Positions 35,941 through 47,019 of a DNA stretch of 64,000 nt are shown one piece after another. Source of the stretch: Lithospermum erythrorhizon (lineage: Eukaryota > Streptophyta > Magnoliopsida > Boraginales > Boraginaceae); the NCBI GenBank assembly GCA_019722365.1, contig JADFUC010002291.1:1-64000 (forward strand). Direction: 5' to 3'. A program made the translations under genes and the position numbers. The notes below the pieces were generated by a model. That model did not search any database, was not told the DNA's origin, and was given only the letters and a program-made list of their open reading frames with translations. The stretch's first letter is position 1, and the number at the start of each line of letters is the position of its first letter.

Positions 35941-36105
35941 TTAGGCTCCTATTTGTTCAGCTTAGAATTTAATTAGTGTCTAATATCATATGTAATTTGT
36001 AATTGACTTCAGAGAAAAGACAAATTGTTTATTTGGAGTTTAGGCTCCCATTTGTTTAGCTTAGAATTTAATTAGTGTCTAATATTGTATGTAATTTGTA
36101 ATTGA
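35941..36105 (+). repeat. Tandem duplication, ~107-bp period
   Basis: The text TTAGGCTCC(T/C)ATTTGTT...TAGTGTCTAATAT...TGTAATTTGTAATTGAC occurs at 35941-36003 and again at 36048-36105, nearly identical. The spacer AGAAAAGACAAATTG lies between. The first copy starts where the SINE ends. Confidence 0.75.
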
Positions 36106-36525
36106 CGGTCATATGCTACACGTAATAAATAAAACGTCCTGTAAAAATGGAATTAAAGAGTGACAATAATACATTTGAATACTCAATATATATTACGTAT
36201 AAATATTAAATTTATAATAGTATGTATCAACAAATGAAAAATGAAATTTTATTATCATATGGACACTTGAATTGCTCGATTTAACTTGAGAAGGCTCGAC
36301 TCATTCGAAAAAAATTTGGTTGAAATTGATAACTATTTATATGGGGATTCTTGGACTCAATATAATACTCAAAGATAAGGTTCAATTCGATTTAATAAAT
36401 ATCAAATCGGTTTCGAAACCTCGAACTCCCGTAATTCCTCCACTTCTTAAAAAGTTACTTTCATATCTTCGATTTGCCAAAAGTTAGGATTCTCCATCAC
36501 TATCTCTTTCTTATTTCACCCTATG
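36106..36525. other. Distal upstream region of ERF gene
   Basis: AT-rich with no gene. It is adjacent to the promoter and may contain regulatory sites, but none could be called with confidence. Confidence 0.4.
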
Positions 36526-36942
36526 TGTAATGTATATATATAAACCCCGTGGTTGACAATACACATAAGAATTGTCTTCATTTTATGCTGAACCAAAATA
36601 TTTGTCGGACTTATTTCATATTTGTTCCCAGCCCAACTTGATCAAGCAAAGTTCACTGCATATTCTCTTACAACTTCTAGTAAAGGGATTATATTATATA
36701 TAGCTATAGAGAACTTGAGTAACAAGTTCTATATACTTCTATCTACATAAATAAAAGCCTATTCCACAAAGAACATCATCATCATCAATTTTCCTCAAGA
36801 CTTATTTCAATTGAATCTTGATCAGAATCATACAAAGCCCAGTTCGAATTTTCTACAGAAAAGGTAAAAAAAAGATTGATATTTAATTTATGTTTTGATT
36901 ATTTTTTGGTGGGATTGAGTTAATTAGAGGTGTACTGTGTAC
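36526..36942 (+). promoter_or_regulatory. Promoter and 5' UTR of ERF gene
   Basis: TATATATATAAACCCC at 36533-36548 is a strong TATA box about 400 bp before the start codon; a second TATATATAG-like site lies near 36696. A TTGAC W-box core is at 36553-36557. If transcription starts about 30 bp after the first TATA box, the leader contains an upstream ATG at 36585 opening a 18-codon uORF that ends at 36641; from the second TATA box the leader would lack it. AGGTAAAA at 36860 followed by ATTAG at 36927 could bound a very small 5' UTR intron, which is unproven. Confidence 0.5.
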
Positions 36943-37309
36943 ATGTGCATGACAAAGGTGGCTAATCCAAGAGATACAAGGAAGCTCTATGGTGGATTCT
37001 TTACAGATGAGGTTGAAGAAGCCACCACCACCACAACAACAACCACTGCAACGGCGGTGCAAGGTGGAGGAGACCAAGAATTGCCATATTCAGGAATAAG
37101 TCAGCAATCATTTGATTATTTTAATTATAATCAAGGTGAAGATTTATCATCTGTAGTGTCACCAATGATGTTTGAGAGGAGGTATATGCAAGAAGTAGGG
37201 GGGACAACTCCTTCAATATATTCAACAAATTCACCTTCTTCTCCTTACTCTTCTTCAAGCTCTGGCTCTTTAGCTGGTCAGAAACGAAGACGTGATGTAA
37301 AACAAGAAA
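36943..37309 (+). CDS. ABR1-like: ERF gene, exon 1 coding part
   Basis: Encodes residues 1-122 and the first base of codon 123. It holds the Met-Cys N-terminus, a run of eight Thr, an S-rich tract and the KRRR basic patch. An in-frame ATG at 36949 (MTKVAN) is a weaker start because it would drop the conserved MC pair. The frame stays open to a stop at 37336-37338 inside the intron, so unspliced RNA would give a truncated protein without the AP2 domain. Confidence 0.88.
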
Positions 37310-38846
37310 GTGGGTACTCTATCTTTGTTTTCTCATAATCAGTAACCTATTTCACTATCTTTTAAGGAATTATCATTATGCTATCTCAAAACTTGAATTT
37401 CATGGAAAAAAAAAAGCTCTTGAGATTTGTTTGAACAAGAAATTAATCAATTATGTAAATGACTTCGTTTTGAGCATTTGCAACAACTTCCTTGTTTTTT
37501 AACCTTAAAATGGACTTTGTAAACTATACATTTATTTTTCATTTTTAAGAGTTGGAACAAAAGTTTTTGTACGGTATTAGATTCTTTATTTTTAAATTAA
37601 CCTCTTATAATATTATTGATTATTTGAAGTAGAAGCTTGCAAATACAACAATTTATCTTTTGAAGGAAGAATAGGTTTGAGCCAAGCTAGAATTTGGTGA
37701 AAAAAATGAGACATGATTTTTTAGATGGGAAATCGCATACGGAGTATTTCATAAAAAACATTATTTTAAATTTGAGATAGAGATATGTTCAACGTTTTTG
37801 AATTTTGATAATATTATTCTTACTATATAAAAACATTTTATCATATGTCATAGAATTTCATGCATTGCTTAGTCATGAAGCCTATTCAAGTGGCCTTCCA
37901 GATAGAGTTTATCCTTAGAGATGAAGCCTATTCATGTAGCTTTCCAGATAGAGTTTATCTTCCCAAATTTTTTATTAATAAAAGATCATGTTTATCATGA
38001 ATTTCATGTTTTTGTACAGAACCAGATGAGCCCACAAGTGTGATGGCAACAACGCCACCAATCAACGTCGTCTCGACCTCTGTCTCAATTCCTGCTACTT
38101 CTTCTGCCGCAACCGAAGGTGGGTCCTCACAAGATCAAGAAACAGGAGAAAGGAGGAGGAGATACAGGGGAGTTAGGCAGAGGCCATGGGGAAAATGGGC
38201 AGCTGAAATCAGGGACCCTCATAAAGCTGCCAGGGTTTGGTTGGGCACATTTGATACAGCTGAAGCAGCTGCTAGAGCATATGATGAAGCTGCATTGAGA
38301 TTCAGAGGAAACAGGGCAAAATTAAACTTCCCAGAAAATGTTAGATTACTTCCAACCTCCTTTGCAGCTCAATCCTCTAATTCAACTCAACTAGCAGCGG
38401 TGTCAAGCGTACCCGTCCCTACCCCGACGCCTTATCAAATAGCAACACAACCACCTCAACAACCGTCGTTTTTTCATGCACAATCATTTCATCAACCGCA
38501 AGATTTTGAGAGGGATTATTGGGGGTACTCACAATTACTTCAGAATCCTAGCGATTTCTTGCATCAACAACCAAATATGGGGTTTTTGGACCAAATGCTT
38601 TATCAAACATCAATAGCTAATTTCCATGCAAATTCATTGCAATCTCTTGTATCTTCAACGTTACCTTCAACGACGTCTTCAACTATCACTTCACCGGCAT
38701 CTTCGTCCTCATATAATCCCTCGTATATGTCTAACCAGCAGCCAGGTTTTATCCGGCAAAGAGGTGATCAAAATCAACAAGAAAGTTCAAGTCACCAGGC
38801 ACCATCATGGACCAGTTCTAGTCATTTTCCCCCCTCCTCCAGTTGA
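36943..38846 (+). CDS. ABR1-like: ABR1/ERF110-like AP2/ERF transcription factor (group X), two exons
   Basis: Nuclear DNA-binding factor of the ERF family, expected to bind GCC-box/DRE-type promoter elements in stress, hormone or wounding responses. Coding joins 36943-37309 and 38020-38846 across a 710-bp intron (donor AAA|GTGGGT, acceptor TACAG|AA, phase 1), giving 397 aa, close to Arabidopsis ABR1. The start is the ATG at 36943, which yields [11 protein letters not shown], matching the MCxxKVAN N-terminus of the ABR1/ERF110 clade. Thr-, Gly- and Ser-rich stretches follow, then [11 protein letters not shown] (basic, NLS-like) at the exon 1 end. One AP2 domain spans about residues 170-229 ([43 protein letters not shown]), with Ala14 and Asp19 typical of ERF rather than DREB. 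The C-terminus is rich in Q, S and T, as in activators. No frameshifts. Function is inferred from family. Confidence 0.93.
37310..38019 (+). other. ERF gene intron with internal duplication
   Basis: 710 bp, GT...AG, AT-rich, ending in a T-rich tract before TACAG. An internal direct repeat reads ATGAAGCCTATTCA(A/T)GT(G/A)GC(C/T)TTCCAG then ATAGAGTTTATC, with copies at about 37875-37915 and 37922-37960. Confidence 0.8.
38020..38846 (+). CDS. ABR1-like: ERF gene, exon 2 coding part
   Basis: Encodes residues 123-397 with the whole AP2 domain and the Q/S/T-rich C-terminal region, ending in TGA at 38844-38846. The in-frame ATG at 38043 inside the exon is not used as a start given the matching exon 1. 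Confidence 0.93.
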
Positions 38847-39070
38847 TTTCGGATATTCAATAACTTTTGTTGGTAATATAGAAATAGTAAAAAATATGGA
38901 TTTTAATATTCTTTTGGAATAATTTTGTGAGTCTTTTTTTAGTAGGTTAGGTACCAGTTCTGGGATTAGTCAATTTGTTGTTTAGTACGGAGTATATGAT
39001 TATAATAGAAGACAAATTTCCAGATACAGGTGAACATTGAGCAGCATTTTAGGTTTAAGTCTAGTTTGGT
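38847..39070 (+). terminator. 3' UTR and probable poly(A) region of ERF gene
   Basis: AT-rich sequence after the stop codon with near-canonical AATAGT/AATAAT signals (38883, 38919) and T-rich stretches. The exact cleavage site cannot be read from sequence. Confidence 0.4.
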
Positions 39071-39711
39071 ACCTAACAAGATATGATTTGTGTGTAAGTG
39101 ACCTAGATTGTCCAAGGAGACATGTTGAAACAATCAATTTGACAACTTGTTTGTGTCTTTCAACCTAGCCAAGTGGCGTCACAAACCAGCCAAATATCTA
39201 GTGGTGATGATCTTTTTACTGTGTCAATAACTTTCCTTATCTTGTAAAATACGAATTTGCCAACATAAATCAAATATGACTATGTGATTACATCACATGC
39301 TTAACAATTTAAATTAGGGATCATTAGAATATATAGTACAGTATAATGCAAACTTTTGATCTACGTTTGCTCACTTGTTTCTGAAAGTTTGATATTTTAT
39401 TGCAATAACAACAAAGGAAATCTCAATGGACAACCGATTGAAAAACCTTAGTTTTATATTTAGTTCGATCTCAGTTTAACCCACTATTTCATCAACATCC
39501 GGCATTGTATAATCGAGATAAGAATGATTAGCAATGGTAGAGAGTGTGAGTAGCGCCCGGAAGGTAGAGCATAAGCTCCTTAAGATATTGGCCCAGTAGT
39601 GCACCTCGAATTTGCATGAAGATAATAATGCCGTTGTTCCTTCCGAACTAAACTAAACTTGTTCTCAATTCGTTGAAAGTTCAGAATCAAGTAAATACGA
39701 CGGAACCCGTT
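39071..39711. other. Intergenic DNA between ERF gene and LTR fragment
   Basis: No gene seen. The part after about 39540 is probably internal sequence of the minus-strand Copia whose LTR fragment begins at 39712. Confidence 0.45.
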
Positions 39712-40298
39712 GTTAGACCAACGATCAACAACACCTCTGACACAATACAAATCATGACAGTGAAACAGTAAAATAAATGTGAGCGTAAAATTAAAAGACA
39801 CAAAATTGTTTGCCCGCCCGGTGCAATTACCCACGCCCTGGGGGCACCAGCCCTCAGAGAGAACTTCCACTCATTCTCAAGAATTACAAGCTAGGGTCTT
39901 ATACAAACGATCCACGCTTCACGATGTCCTCAATTTCAACCTTCGCCTTAGCCTAAAGACTGGTGAACCTCCTACGATAAAGCCACTCCTCGTCGATACC
40001 ATCCCAAAGACTGAATGCAATACAATCCTCAACGAACACTACAATGATTGTCACAACAACGAAGCCAACAACCGCATATTGCTGTGAAGAAAGAATGAAC
40101 GCTTCTACACCGACCTGCCACCACAATACCCAGTACGCTTTTTCTTAATACAAGAACGCCAATAATAAAAATATGTTTCGTGTTTTTATTCTTCAATTCA
40201 ACGTCTTTATATAGTGTAGGTCTTGTAGGTTTCAAGTATTCATTTATGGCAAGATGTTTTAATGCAAAATCCACCGCCTTCCATAAGTGGCTACGAGC
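39712..40298 (-). mobile_element. Copia LTR fragment, minus strand
   Basis: Read on the minus strand there is a TATA box CTATATAAAGAC (plus 40203-40214), then ATAAGACCCTAGCTTGTAAT, a GGTGCCCCCAGGGCGTGGG tract and CAATTTTGTGTCTTTTAAT, then a GGTCTAACA end (39712). This is the R-U5 layout of plant Copia LTRs. Its U3 start is missing where Copia copy A begins. No primer-binding site was clear beyond 39712. Confidence 0.45.
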
Positions 40299-41640
40299 CC
40301 TTCAACGTGACTTCCTTCCCGAAGTACCTCAAAGACTACGCCTTTCTCCTCAATGTCGGAGGTTGCATTATTCGTTATGTACATCTCTCACCATTCAATC
40401 AGCTTCGAAAAGTAGCAAATTGGTTCTTTGACTCAACAAACACGCCTAGTAAAGACCGCAGATTCATCTGTTCACTCTTTCAGGTTCGCGGCTCACAAAT
40501 TCACCTCGAAATCACACCATAAGTTGATCTCTGCCCGATTTCTTTTGCGACTACATTTCCATCTTTTTTCCCATTGTTACTTCTCTTGGCCAAGCATAAT
40601 CTCAAAGGACTTATGACCACGCTTTTGCTTACCTGTAACACACCCCATCAAAGCCTCATGAATTCCCTCGGTAGCCGAACCCGCTTTTCTGAAACTATTT
40701 CCCCAGTAAAAATCATTCTTCTTCTTCCCTGAAAGACCCTCAAGAAAACCCAAATTCCACAACATTCACCTTAGACTTCACAGAGTGAGTCGGGGATAAA
40801 TAGTCACAATCCCAAATTTCTCTCCTATTGCCCCTCTTCTATTCTCAAGCCAACGTATAATCGCAACATGTTCATCCTCGCTTGCGCTTCAGCCAGTTCT
40901 TGAAGTTCATCCAAGATGGTGGCAATGATTAATAAAGAACCTCGAACATTTAGTTCACACTCATTCCTTCAAATACGAAGCTCGTGGAAGACAACCTCTG
41001 CTCTCGAACCCGATCGCCCACCGATTTTTCATCCACCATTTTATAGTCCTAAATCTCCCACGATAAATCTTTTGGAACCCGCATCTGAGTCTTATACTTG
41101 AACTCAAGTGCCCCAACACCGGTTTGGTAAAGAGCGTGTGTTTTATATACTATACAACTCATCCGACAAATAAGTCAACAAATAATCATACTCAAATAAT
41201 CGGAGTGTCTCTGTGAGTCACTGGGCAACAAACTCCACACACCATCATCTTGAAACTGCAGGAGGTTCCTCAACCAACCGCTAAAAGTTCAAGGTCGCGA
41301 GATGTAACACTTGTTCTCTTCCACCTTGAAATTCCTAATCGAACACAGTGAGGCTTCGCTGGTCATTTTTCCTCTCATCGGAACAATCGAGTCGTAGGAG
41401 GCAAAGTGACAAAGGGCTGCAAAGGCCGGAGGAATCGCCGAGATTTCGCTAGCACCCGAGGCAAATCGCATCCGGAATGTTAAACCACAATTCTAACATG
41501 TGGAGGAAGCCAGAACTCCTCAGGACGAAGGCCGAACATTCTGACAATCAACACCATCCGTAACACCACTCACCACAACCGAATAATATTACCATCGCCG
41601 CATTCACCATCAAGTATCAACATTAGACTCCATTGCGAAA
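40299..41640 (-). pseudogene. gag: gag remnant of Copia copy A
   Basis: Minus-strand text around 40625-40655 retains KRGHKSF from the zinc knuckle, but the preceding Cys pair is lost (GCVTGKQKRGHKSF). Homology to the copy B gag is clear at the DNA level throughout, with frequent small indels. No functional frame remains; the short frames at 40577-40765 and 41289-41471 are fragments of it. Confidence 0.7.
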
Positions 41641-41664
41641 GTATTGTGTGCTCCTGCCTCAGTC

Positions 41665-42491
41665 TGCTTTAAGTCAGTAAGGAGCTAATTGAAATACCCC
41701 GAACTATACAACAAGACTTTGCAAAGAAATAATACAATATGCATACGAAATTACAAATCTAGAAAGATTGTGAACTACAACGAAAACCATATTGGCAAAT
41801 GAAAATGACGACAACAAAAACAAAACCGGATCAAGTCATCCGACGCTTCCTTAAAAACGTGCATTCGACTTCTCCCCAAACGGTGCTAGGACGACGAGAG
41901 GTCAATGCTTCCCTGTGATAAACGACTCCACCGATCGATTTCACAAGCACGAAAGTGAATCGATTGACGAACCGCCTACGAGCTTGATGGTCACCTTGAG
42001 AAAACAAATGAAATGAGAATGGGGCGCCTTTATTTCTTTGTGAAAGGTGTTTTCTTTCGATTTCTTCTCCTCACCGGCTGATTGCTCGTAATTATATGTA
42101 GGCCGCTAAACAAAACGCCTCCTTCAGATAAGGTTCACTAAACACCCTTAATGACCAAACAAACGTATGTAATCGCCATTTGGCACGACTCCCCTTTTCG
42201 AATCGCATTCGTGTCCGCAGGCCCATACACGCACTGCTTCACAATTTTCGAGCCTATTTTCCCTGATTTCCACCGCGGGCGCCAGAGTTTTGCATAAGTA
42301 GTCAATCACATTACCAAGGCTACTAAGAGCCTTACTTTATAAATCAAGTCACTCTCCCACACTCGCCCAACGCTAAAATAATGTGATTTTCCAAACTTTA
42401 CGGTTTGATCCTATCTTTTACAAGCTCATTGACACACAAATGAGAGACAAATTTTAGATTCACAACGCTCTAATATTCACTTTATCCAACA
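41665..42491 (-). repeat. 5' LTR of Copia copy A
   Basis: On the plus strand it runs from TGCTTTAAGTCAG to CACTTTATCCAACA, so on the minus strand it starts TGTTGGATAAAGTG. It shares AACTATACAACAAGA(C/T)TT, GACGCTTCCTTAAAA and GGTTTGATC blocks with the two copy B LTRs. Confidence 0.8.
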
Positions 42492-42777
42492 TATAATTAG
42501 TACACTTCAGATAGAGTTTTACCCAAAGAAGATGCAAATATATTTAATCTAGACTCACTCAATATTTTTCTCTTCACAAACACTCCTCATCATGAATAAA
42601 TCTCTCTAGAAAAATGCACACATCATAAGAGTGGTATATGTCTCTTTATATAGAAAACATGACAGCTTATTGATCAAGATAGCTTCGTCATATAAGGCAA
42701 ACAATCTTCAATTAATGATTTACTTTCTCTTCAATAAGAATCTTCACCAAATCTTCCACATGTAGCGAATTACTCAG
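42492..42777. other. Intergenic or element DNA, no gene seen
   Basis: AT-rich spacer between copy A and the putative long LTR. It may be part of an older element interrupted by copy A; nothing decisive. Confidence 0.4.
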
Positions 42778-45370
42778 TGTCACGCCTTTATAGTGATCGC
42801 CATCAACCCGAACATCGTGAGTCACCAACGATGAATAATAACATAAAATGACTTCATTTGATATTAATACTAATAAAATATTTTGTTCATCTAACCAACA
42901 CACCACTAAAACATTATGTAAACAATCATACATCAAGATTTTAGTAATACAACCAAACATCATAACAACATAATTTCCAAAAATACATCGCTGCAATAAT
43001 ACGGCTCAAGATGATTCTCAAAAGACAAGATGTTTTGAAGATACGACAAAAGAAAAAATCAATAGATGAAGGATTGCTGAGGACTTCTAGCCACCACCGC
43101 TCACCCACGATCTTTATCAACAACTTGTCACAGCCTTTGCAAATCCAAAGAAACAACCCTAAAAACCTAGACATAAAACTCCGCCCATGTGAGAAAAGGG
43201 TAAGTCATGTTTTAATGAATATAAATATCAATTTAATGGTATCCAAACATATATATAATCATATTTATATATAAGAGCATACATTCATAATCAACAATAT
43301 GAGTAAATAAGGTAACAACTATTCATACTTACATGATGACCTCTTATTCAAACATTCTACGAGATCAACATATATATACCTATACATATATTCATAAAAC
43401 ATCAACCACGCATAATTAAATGTTTATTCAAGTAAAACACAACATAACCCATAAAAGTGAGTCCAACAAAATACATCTGCATGTCCATCCTCCATCCGCA
43501 TATCCATCCTCCACCGGCATATCCATCATCCCGGGGCATCCCACCATTATATATAATATAACATCATCCCGGGCAACCCATCAAATATGCAGGTCACATC
43601 ATCCACCAATATACACATCTCACAACCTCCCGATCGAGGCAACCCATCAATATGCATACCATTCTCCATCACTGGCAACCCATTAATATGCATACCATAA
43701 TCTCCCTAACCGCAACCCACCGATATGCATACCATCCTCCCGAACATCGAGGCAACCCATCAATATGCATATCGTAATCTCATTCCACCCACTCAACCTG
43801 CAAAAGAAAACACATACCAACGACAACAATACACAACCACACGCAACACAGATCACACACAACACTCATAATATAATCACAAACAACTACAACAATATCA
43901 TAACATCAATCTCAATAGCTCAATATACATCCATGTCAACACGTACTCAAATATATATAAACATAATATATATATGACAAAGCTACACACCCGAGATTTG
44001 TACTCACCTCAATCAAAAGCAATTCCAAGCCAACTAGCTATTCCACGCTCGGTCTTACTCAAATCCTATCCAACCTAACAACGTATTACTATAATATTAC
44101 TTTTCTTCTTAACCGAAAGATATTTTAACTAACGATTCGAACGGCTTATCTCGGCTTGACCACACATCTATCTCAACTCAAAAATAAAACTCCATATTTA
44201 TTAAGATTTTCCTGCATTAAAATCCTGCTTTTAAATAATATTTCTTTTAAAGTTTATTTATTTTTAGTTTATAAAATATCAATCAAATACTAAAAATAAT
44301 TCCATAATCTCATTAAATTCCTTTTCTCCACTCAAATATAATTAGAATACCAAATATTCTACCCAAAAATAATTTGTTCATAAAATCAATTTTTCTCCAT
44401 TTAAATACAATTCTAGTCATTTTAACACCCATAATTCTAAATAAATACCAAAAAAACTTTATAAATTCTCACTTTGGAAATTAGCTCAAATATATGATAA
44501 AAGTTCTGTAAAAATACTAGTTTCAATTTATAAGCTCCAAAATTATTTCTTTTTGTTTAAAACCACGTTTTAGTAATTAAATCAACAAAAATAGCAAACA
44601 ATTTCAAATCATTCCAAATTTTGTTGGTTGCTCACGCTATAATGGGAAATGTCTATATTTAATAGTTTCATTTTTTTTCAAATGTATGATATTTATTCAT
44701 ATTTTATATTTTTCCTAGCCATTTAACTTGCTAAAATTTATAATAAATATAAACGAATTAAAAATCAAAATTTTCTTTCATAATTCAATTTGAGGTATCA
44801 TAACTGACTTACAAAACAAATTTCATAATTTTTGAAATATTTTTATTATTTACTTTCCTATTTTCCTTTAAAATAAATAACTTAAACGAAATAAAAAAGC
44901 GATTCGCTACCTTATATTTAAAAAGTTGAGTATAAATGATCCTAGATGTTGATTATACAAAATGGAAGAAATTTTTTAGAGGAAAATGGGGGAGGCTCAC
45001 GGTATTTTGGGTTCTTTTTTGTGGGAGGAGGATGATTTTTGTCTTTTTATAGAAATATGGTAGCTTACTTTTTAAGCTAAGTCCACCCTAGTTAAGTTAA
45101 GTTAATCTAAGTTAGTTAGGTAGTAGTTTCATGACAAAACAAGGGATGGTTTGCGGTTTTGTGTGGTAGTAATTAAATTAAATGTAAAATATATATTACA
45201 CCAACAATACTACACGCCTAAAATTATTTCTGGGTTACTACTCGTATTATTTCTCGACTCGTTTTAACTACACCACTTCGAAAATGTTTATACTACCTTC
45301 GAGTTACCCCATCAGTTAATTTAATATTATTTTAATATTTCTCCGAAATTTTTAATCTCACCACATGACA
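42778..45370 (-). mobile_element. Probable solo LTR, long chromovirus-like type, minus strand
   Basis: Plus-strand ends are TGTCACGCC (42778) and CCACATGACA (45370), so minus-strand TGTCATGTGG...GGCGTGACA. Length 2593 bp, close to the 2547-bp solo LTR at 514-3060. Near its minus-strand start it has AAAAATTTCGGAG, as in long chromovirus LTRs, and a TATA box TCTATAAAAAGAC (plus about 45043-45056). An internal minisatellite lies at 43470-43795. No coding was recognised. No clean target duplication was found, so the borders are approximate and the solo status is inference. Confidence 0.5.
43470..43795 (+). repeat. Minisatellite (GGCAACCCATCAATATGCAT units)
   Basis: About eight copies of a 35-45-bp unit with core GCAACCCATCAATATGCAT followed by ACCATNCTCC. 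Early copies are variants (GGCATATCCATCATCC). It lies inside the putative minus-strand LTR. Confidence 0.75.
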
Positions 45371-45560
45371 CACACCATCAGCCTACTAAAATATTATTAA
45401 AATAATACTTATACTTTAACGTTGTTTCACCAATGATTTGGGAACAATACATATCATTATCTTATATTTAGGTTGGAACATTTCACCCAAATCTATCGAG
45501 AATATGGAAATCACAAAAATATTTGCACATGATCTAATCTTCACAGAGTGCCAAATGTTA
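45371..45560. other. Intergenic DNA, no gene seen
   Basis: Short AT-rich stretch. The small frame 45438-45656 runs into the neighbouring MITE and is not a gene. Confidence 0.45.
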
Positions 45561-45788
45561 TACTCTCCATTCTTTTTGGGCTGTCTTCCTACCTATTCGC
45601 ATATATTTTTTGTCTACTTTTTGTTATTAAATTATCAATCAATCAAATTTATATAGCTTTCAATTAATTATCATTTATATTTTTAATGTACTTTTTTAAC
45701 TAATTAAAATTATAATTTATATACTAGAAAACTAGTAATTTGAAAACAAAAAATCGCCTAAAGACAAGAATGTGAATCTAAGTGAGTA
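45561..45788. mobile_element. Possible Stowaway-like MITE
   Basis: The left end TACTCTCCATTCTTTTTGGG and the reverse complement of the right end, TACTCACTTAGATTCACATT, share TACTC and a partly matching following stretch. AT-rich, non-coding. Confidence 0.4.
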
Positions 45789-46204
45789 CCCACTAGTGTA
45801 ACATACTAGTATAACATTATCACAAGCTTACAACAACAAAATACAACCAATAACACTAACAAACTCCACTTTCTTTTAGCTATTATTTTGGAAGGCAAAA
45901 TGTATAAATTCTCTAATCATAGCTCTCCCTTGTGTCAAAAAAATCAAACTATACAACAAAAGATGAATTCTTTTCAATTCACTATCACCACAAGAGTGCT
46001 TAACACTAGTAGAACAAACCGATTCCACCATTAGCTCCACACATGTCAAGTCCACCGCGTGAACACGCCCATTGGATCGACATGCTGATTAGGATCTCGC
46101 CAAAGACAACATTAACTTCGCTTTGGCTTCATCCCTCTTAACCCTCACTTTACGCTTAGAAATACAAGCATAAATATATTTTCTCTTAATAAATTACGTG
46201 TACA
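45789..46204. other. Unassigned repeat-like DNA
   Basis: Moderate GC between 46000 and 46150 with no sustained frame. Possibly a decayed retroelement segment; no motif recognised. Confidence 0.35.
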
Positions 46205-46772
46205 CGAATGCTGTTATAAGGTGTATCATATCACTTTCTTTCTCTTCGTTCTAACATTTTCAGTGAAGTATTGAGAATTATTTTAATAAATTAATATGCA
46301 TGTTTTATAAGATACCTCTTTCTTGGAATTTAGTTTGAATTTTGTAACATCTTATTAATATAAGATAAGTGTTTGGCCAAATGTATTTGCTTCTAGGTTC
46401 TTAGCGCTTCACGAATCTGAACTTAAGTAAGAATATATTTATGCTTCTATCAAGTCGTAATTGAAATGTGATGATGTGACTAATGCTAAGGTATGAGGTG
46501 TATCATATCATTTCTTCTTCGATCTTAACATTTTCAGTCAAGTATTGAGAATTATTCCAGTAGACATTATGCATGTTTTATAAGATACTTTTCTGGAATT
46601 TAGTTTTAAACCTTTGTAAATATCTTTGAATTTAGTTTGAACTTTATAAATATCTTACTAATATAAGTGTTTGACCAAAATTTAATGGCTTTGTGTTCTT
46701 AGCACATCTACGAATCTGAACTTTAAGAATATATTTATGCTTCTATCATCAAGTCGTAACTGAAATGTGTGC
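46205..46772 (+). repeat. Tandem duplication, ~290-bp unit
   Basis: Units at about 46205-46473 and 46485-46772 share GGTGTATCATATCA, TAACATTTTCAGT(G/C)AAGTATTGAGAATTATT, ATGCATGTTTTATAAGATAC, CACGAATCTGAACTT-type and GAATATATTTATGCTTCTATC blocks in the same order. An extra internal TTTGAATTTAGTTTGAAC stretch lengthens the second copy. Confidence 0.75.
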
Positions 46773-47019
46773 TTAGAGTCCAATACTAGACTCATTCAAG
46801 TATAGTTACATACCTCAGTATCATGTATGTCATTACATACAAGAATTCTAATGTCAATGAACTTCACTCATTTGCATACATATGATCATTTATTTCGATA
46901 TCCAAGTATAAATTGGTTCACCAAAATAAGATTCTGACTTCCTTGTGCTTAAGCTTCAGGCTATAATTGTTTAATTTTGTGAATTATAAGATATTAGATT
47001 CAAGTAAATATGTTGAAGG
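46773..47019. other. Spacer leading into LTR-like repeat
   Basis: AT-rich, no gene. It may form the outer part of the left LTR-like segment. Confidence 0.35.

Larger units (their letters stand above)
40299..42491 (-). mobile_element. Truncated Copia element, copy A (5' LTR plus gag)
   Basis: Minus-strand partner of copy B. Plus 40299-41640 aligns with 52803-54169, and the LTR at 41665-42491 aligns with 54170-55070. Only the 5' LTR and the gag part up to just past the zinc-knuckle region remain; integrase, RT and the 3' LTR are absent. The junction near 40298 is where copy B continues into gag-pre-integrase. Confidence 0.8.

Noticed and set aside
36883..37077. Minus-strand frame opposite ERF exon 1
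   Set aside because: Shadow of the real exon: its Cys/Gly run is the reverse of the ACC (Thr) repeat.
38626..38922. Plus-strand second frame in ERF exon 2
   Set aside because: Overlaps the real ERF frame and has biased, non-protein-like composition.
39580..39870. 96-codon minus-strand frame
   Set aside because: Overlaps the R-U5 part of a Copia LTR fragment; chance frame.
43470..43795. CRISPR-like regularly spaced repeats
   Set aside because: Units are adjacent and variable, with no unique spacers, in a plant LTR: a minisatellite.
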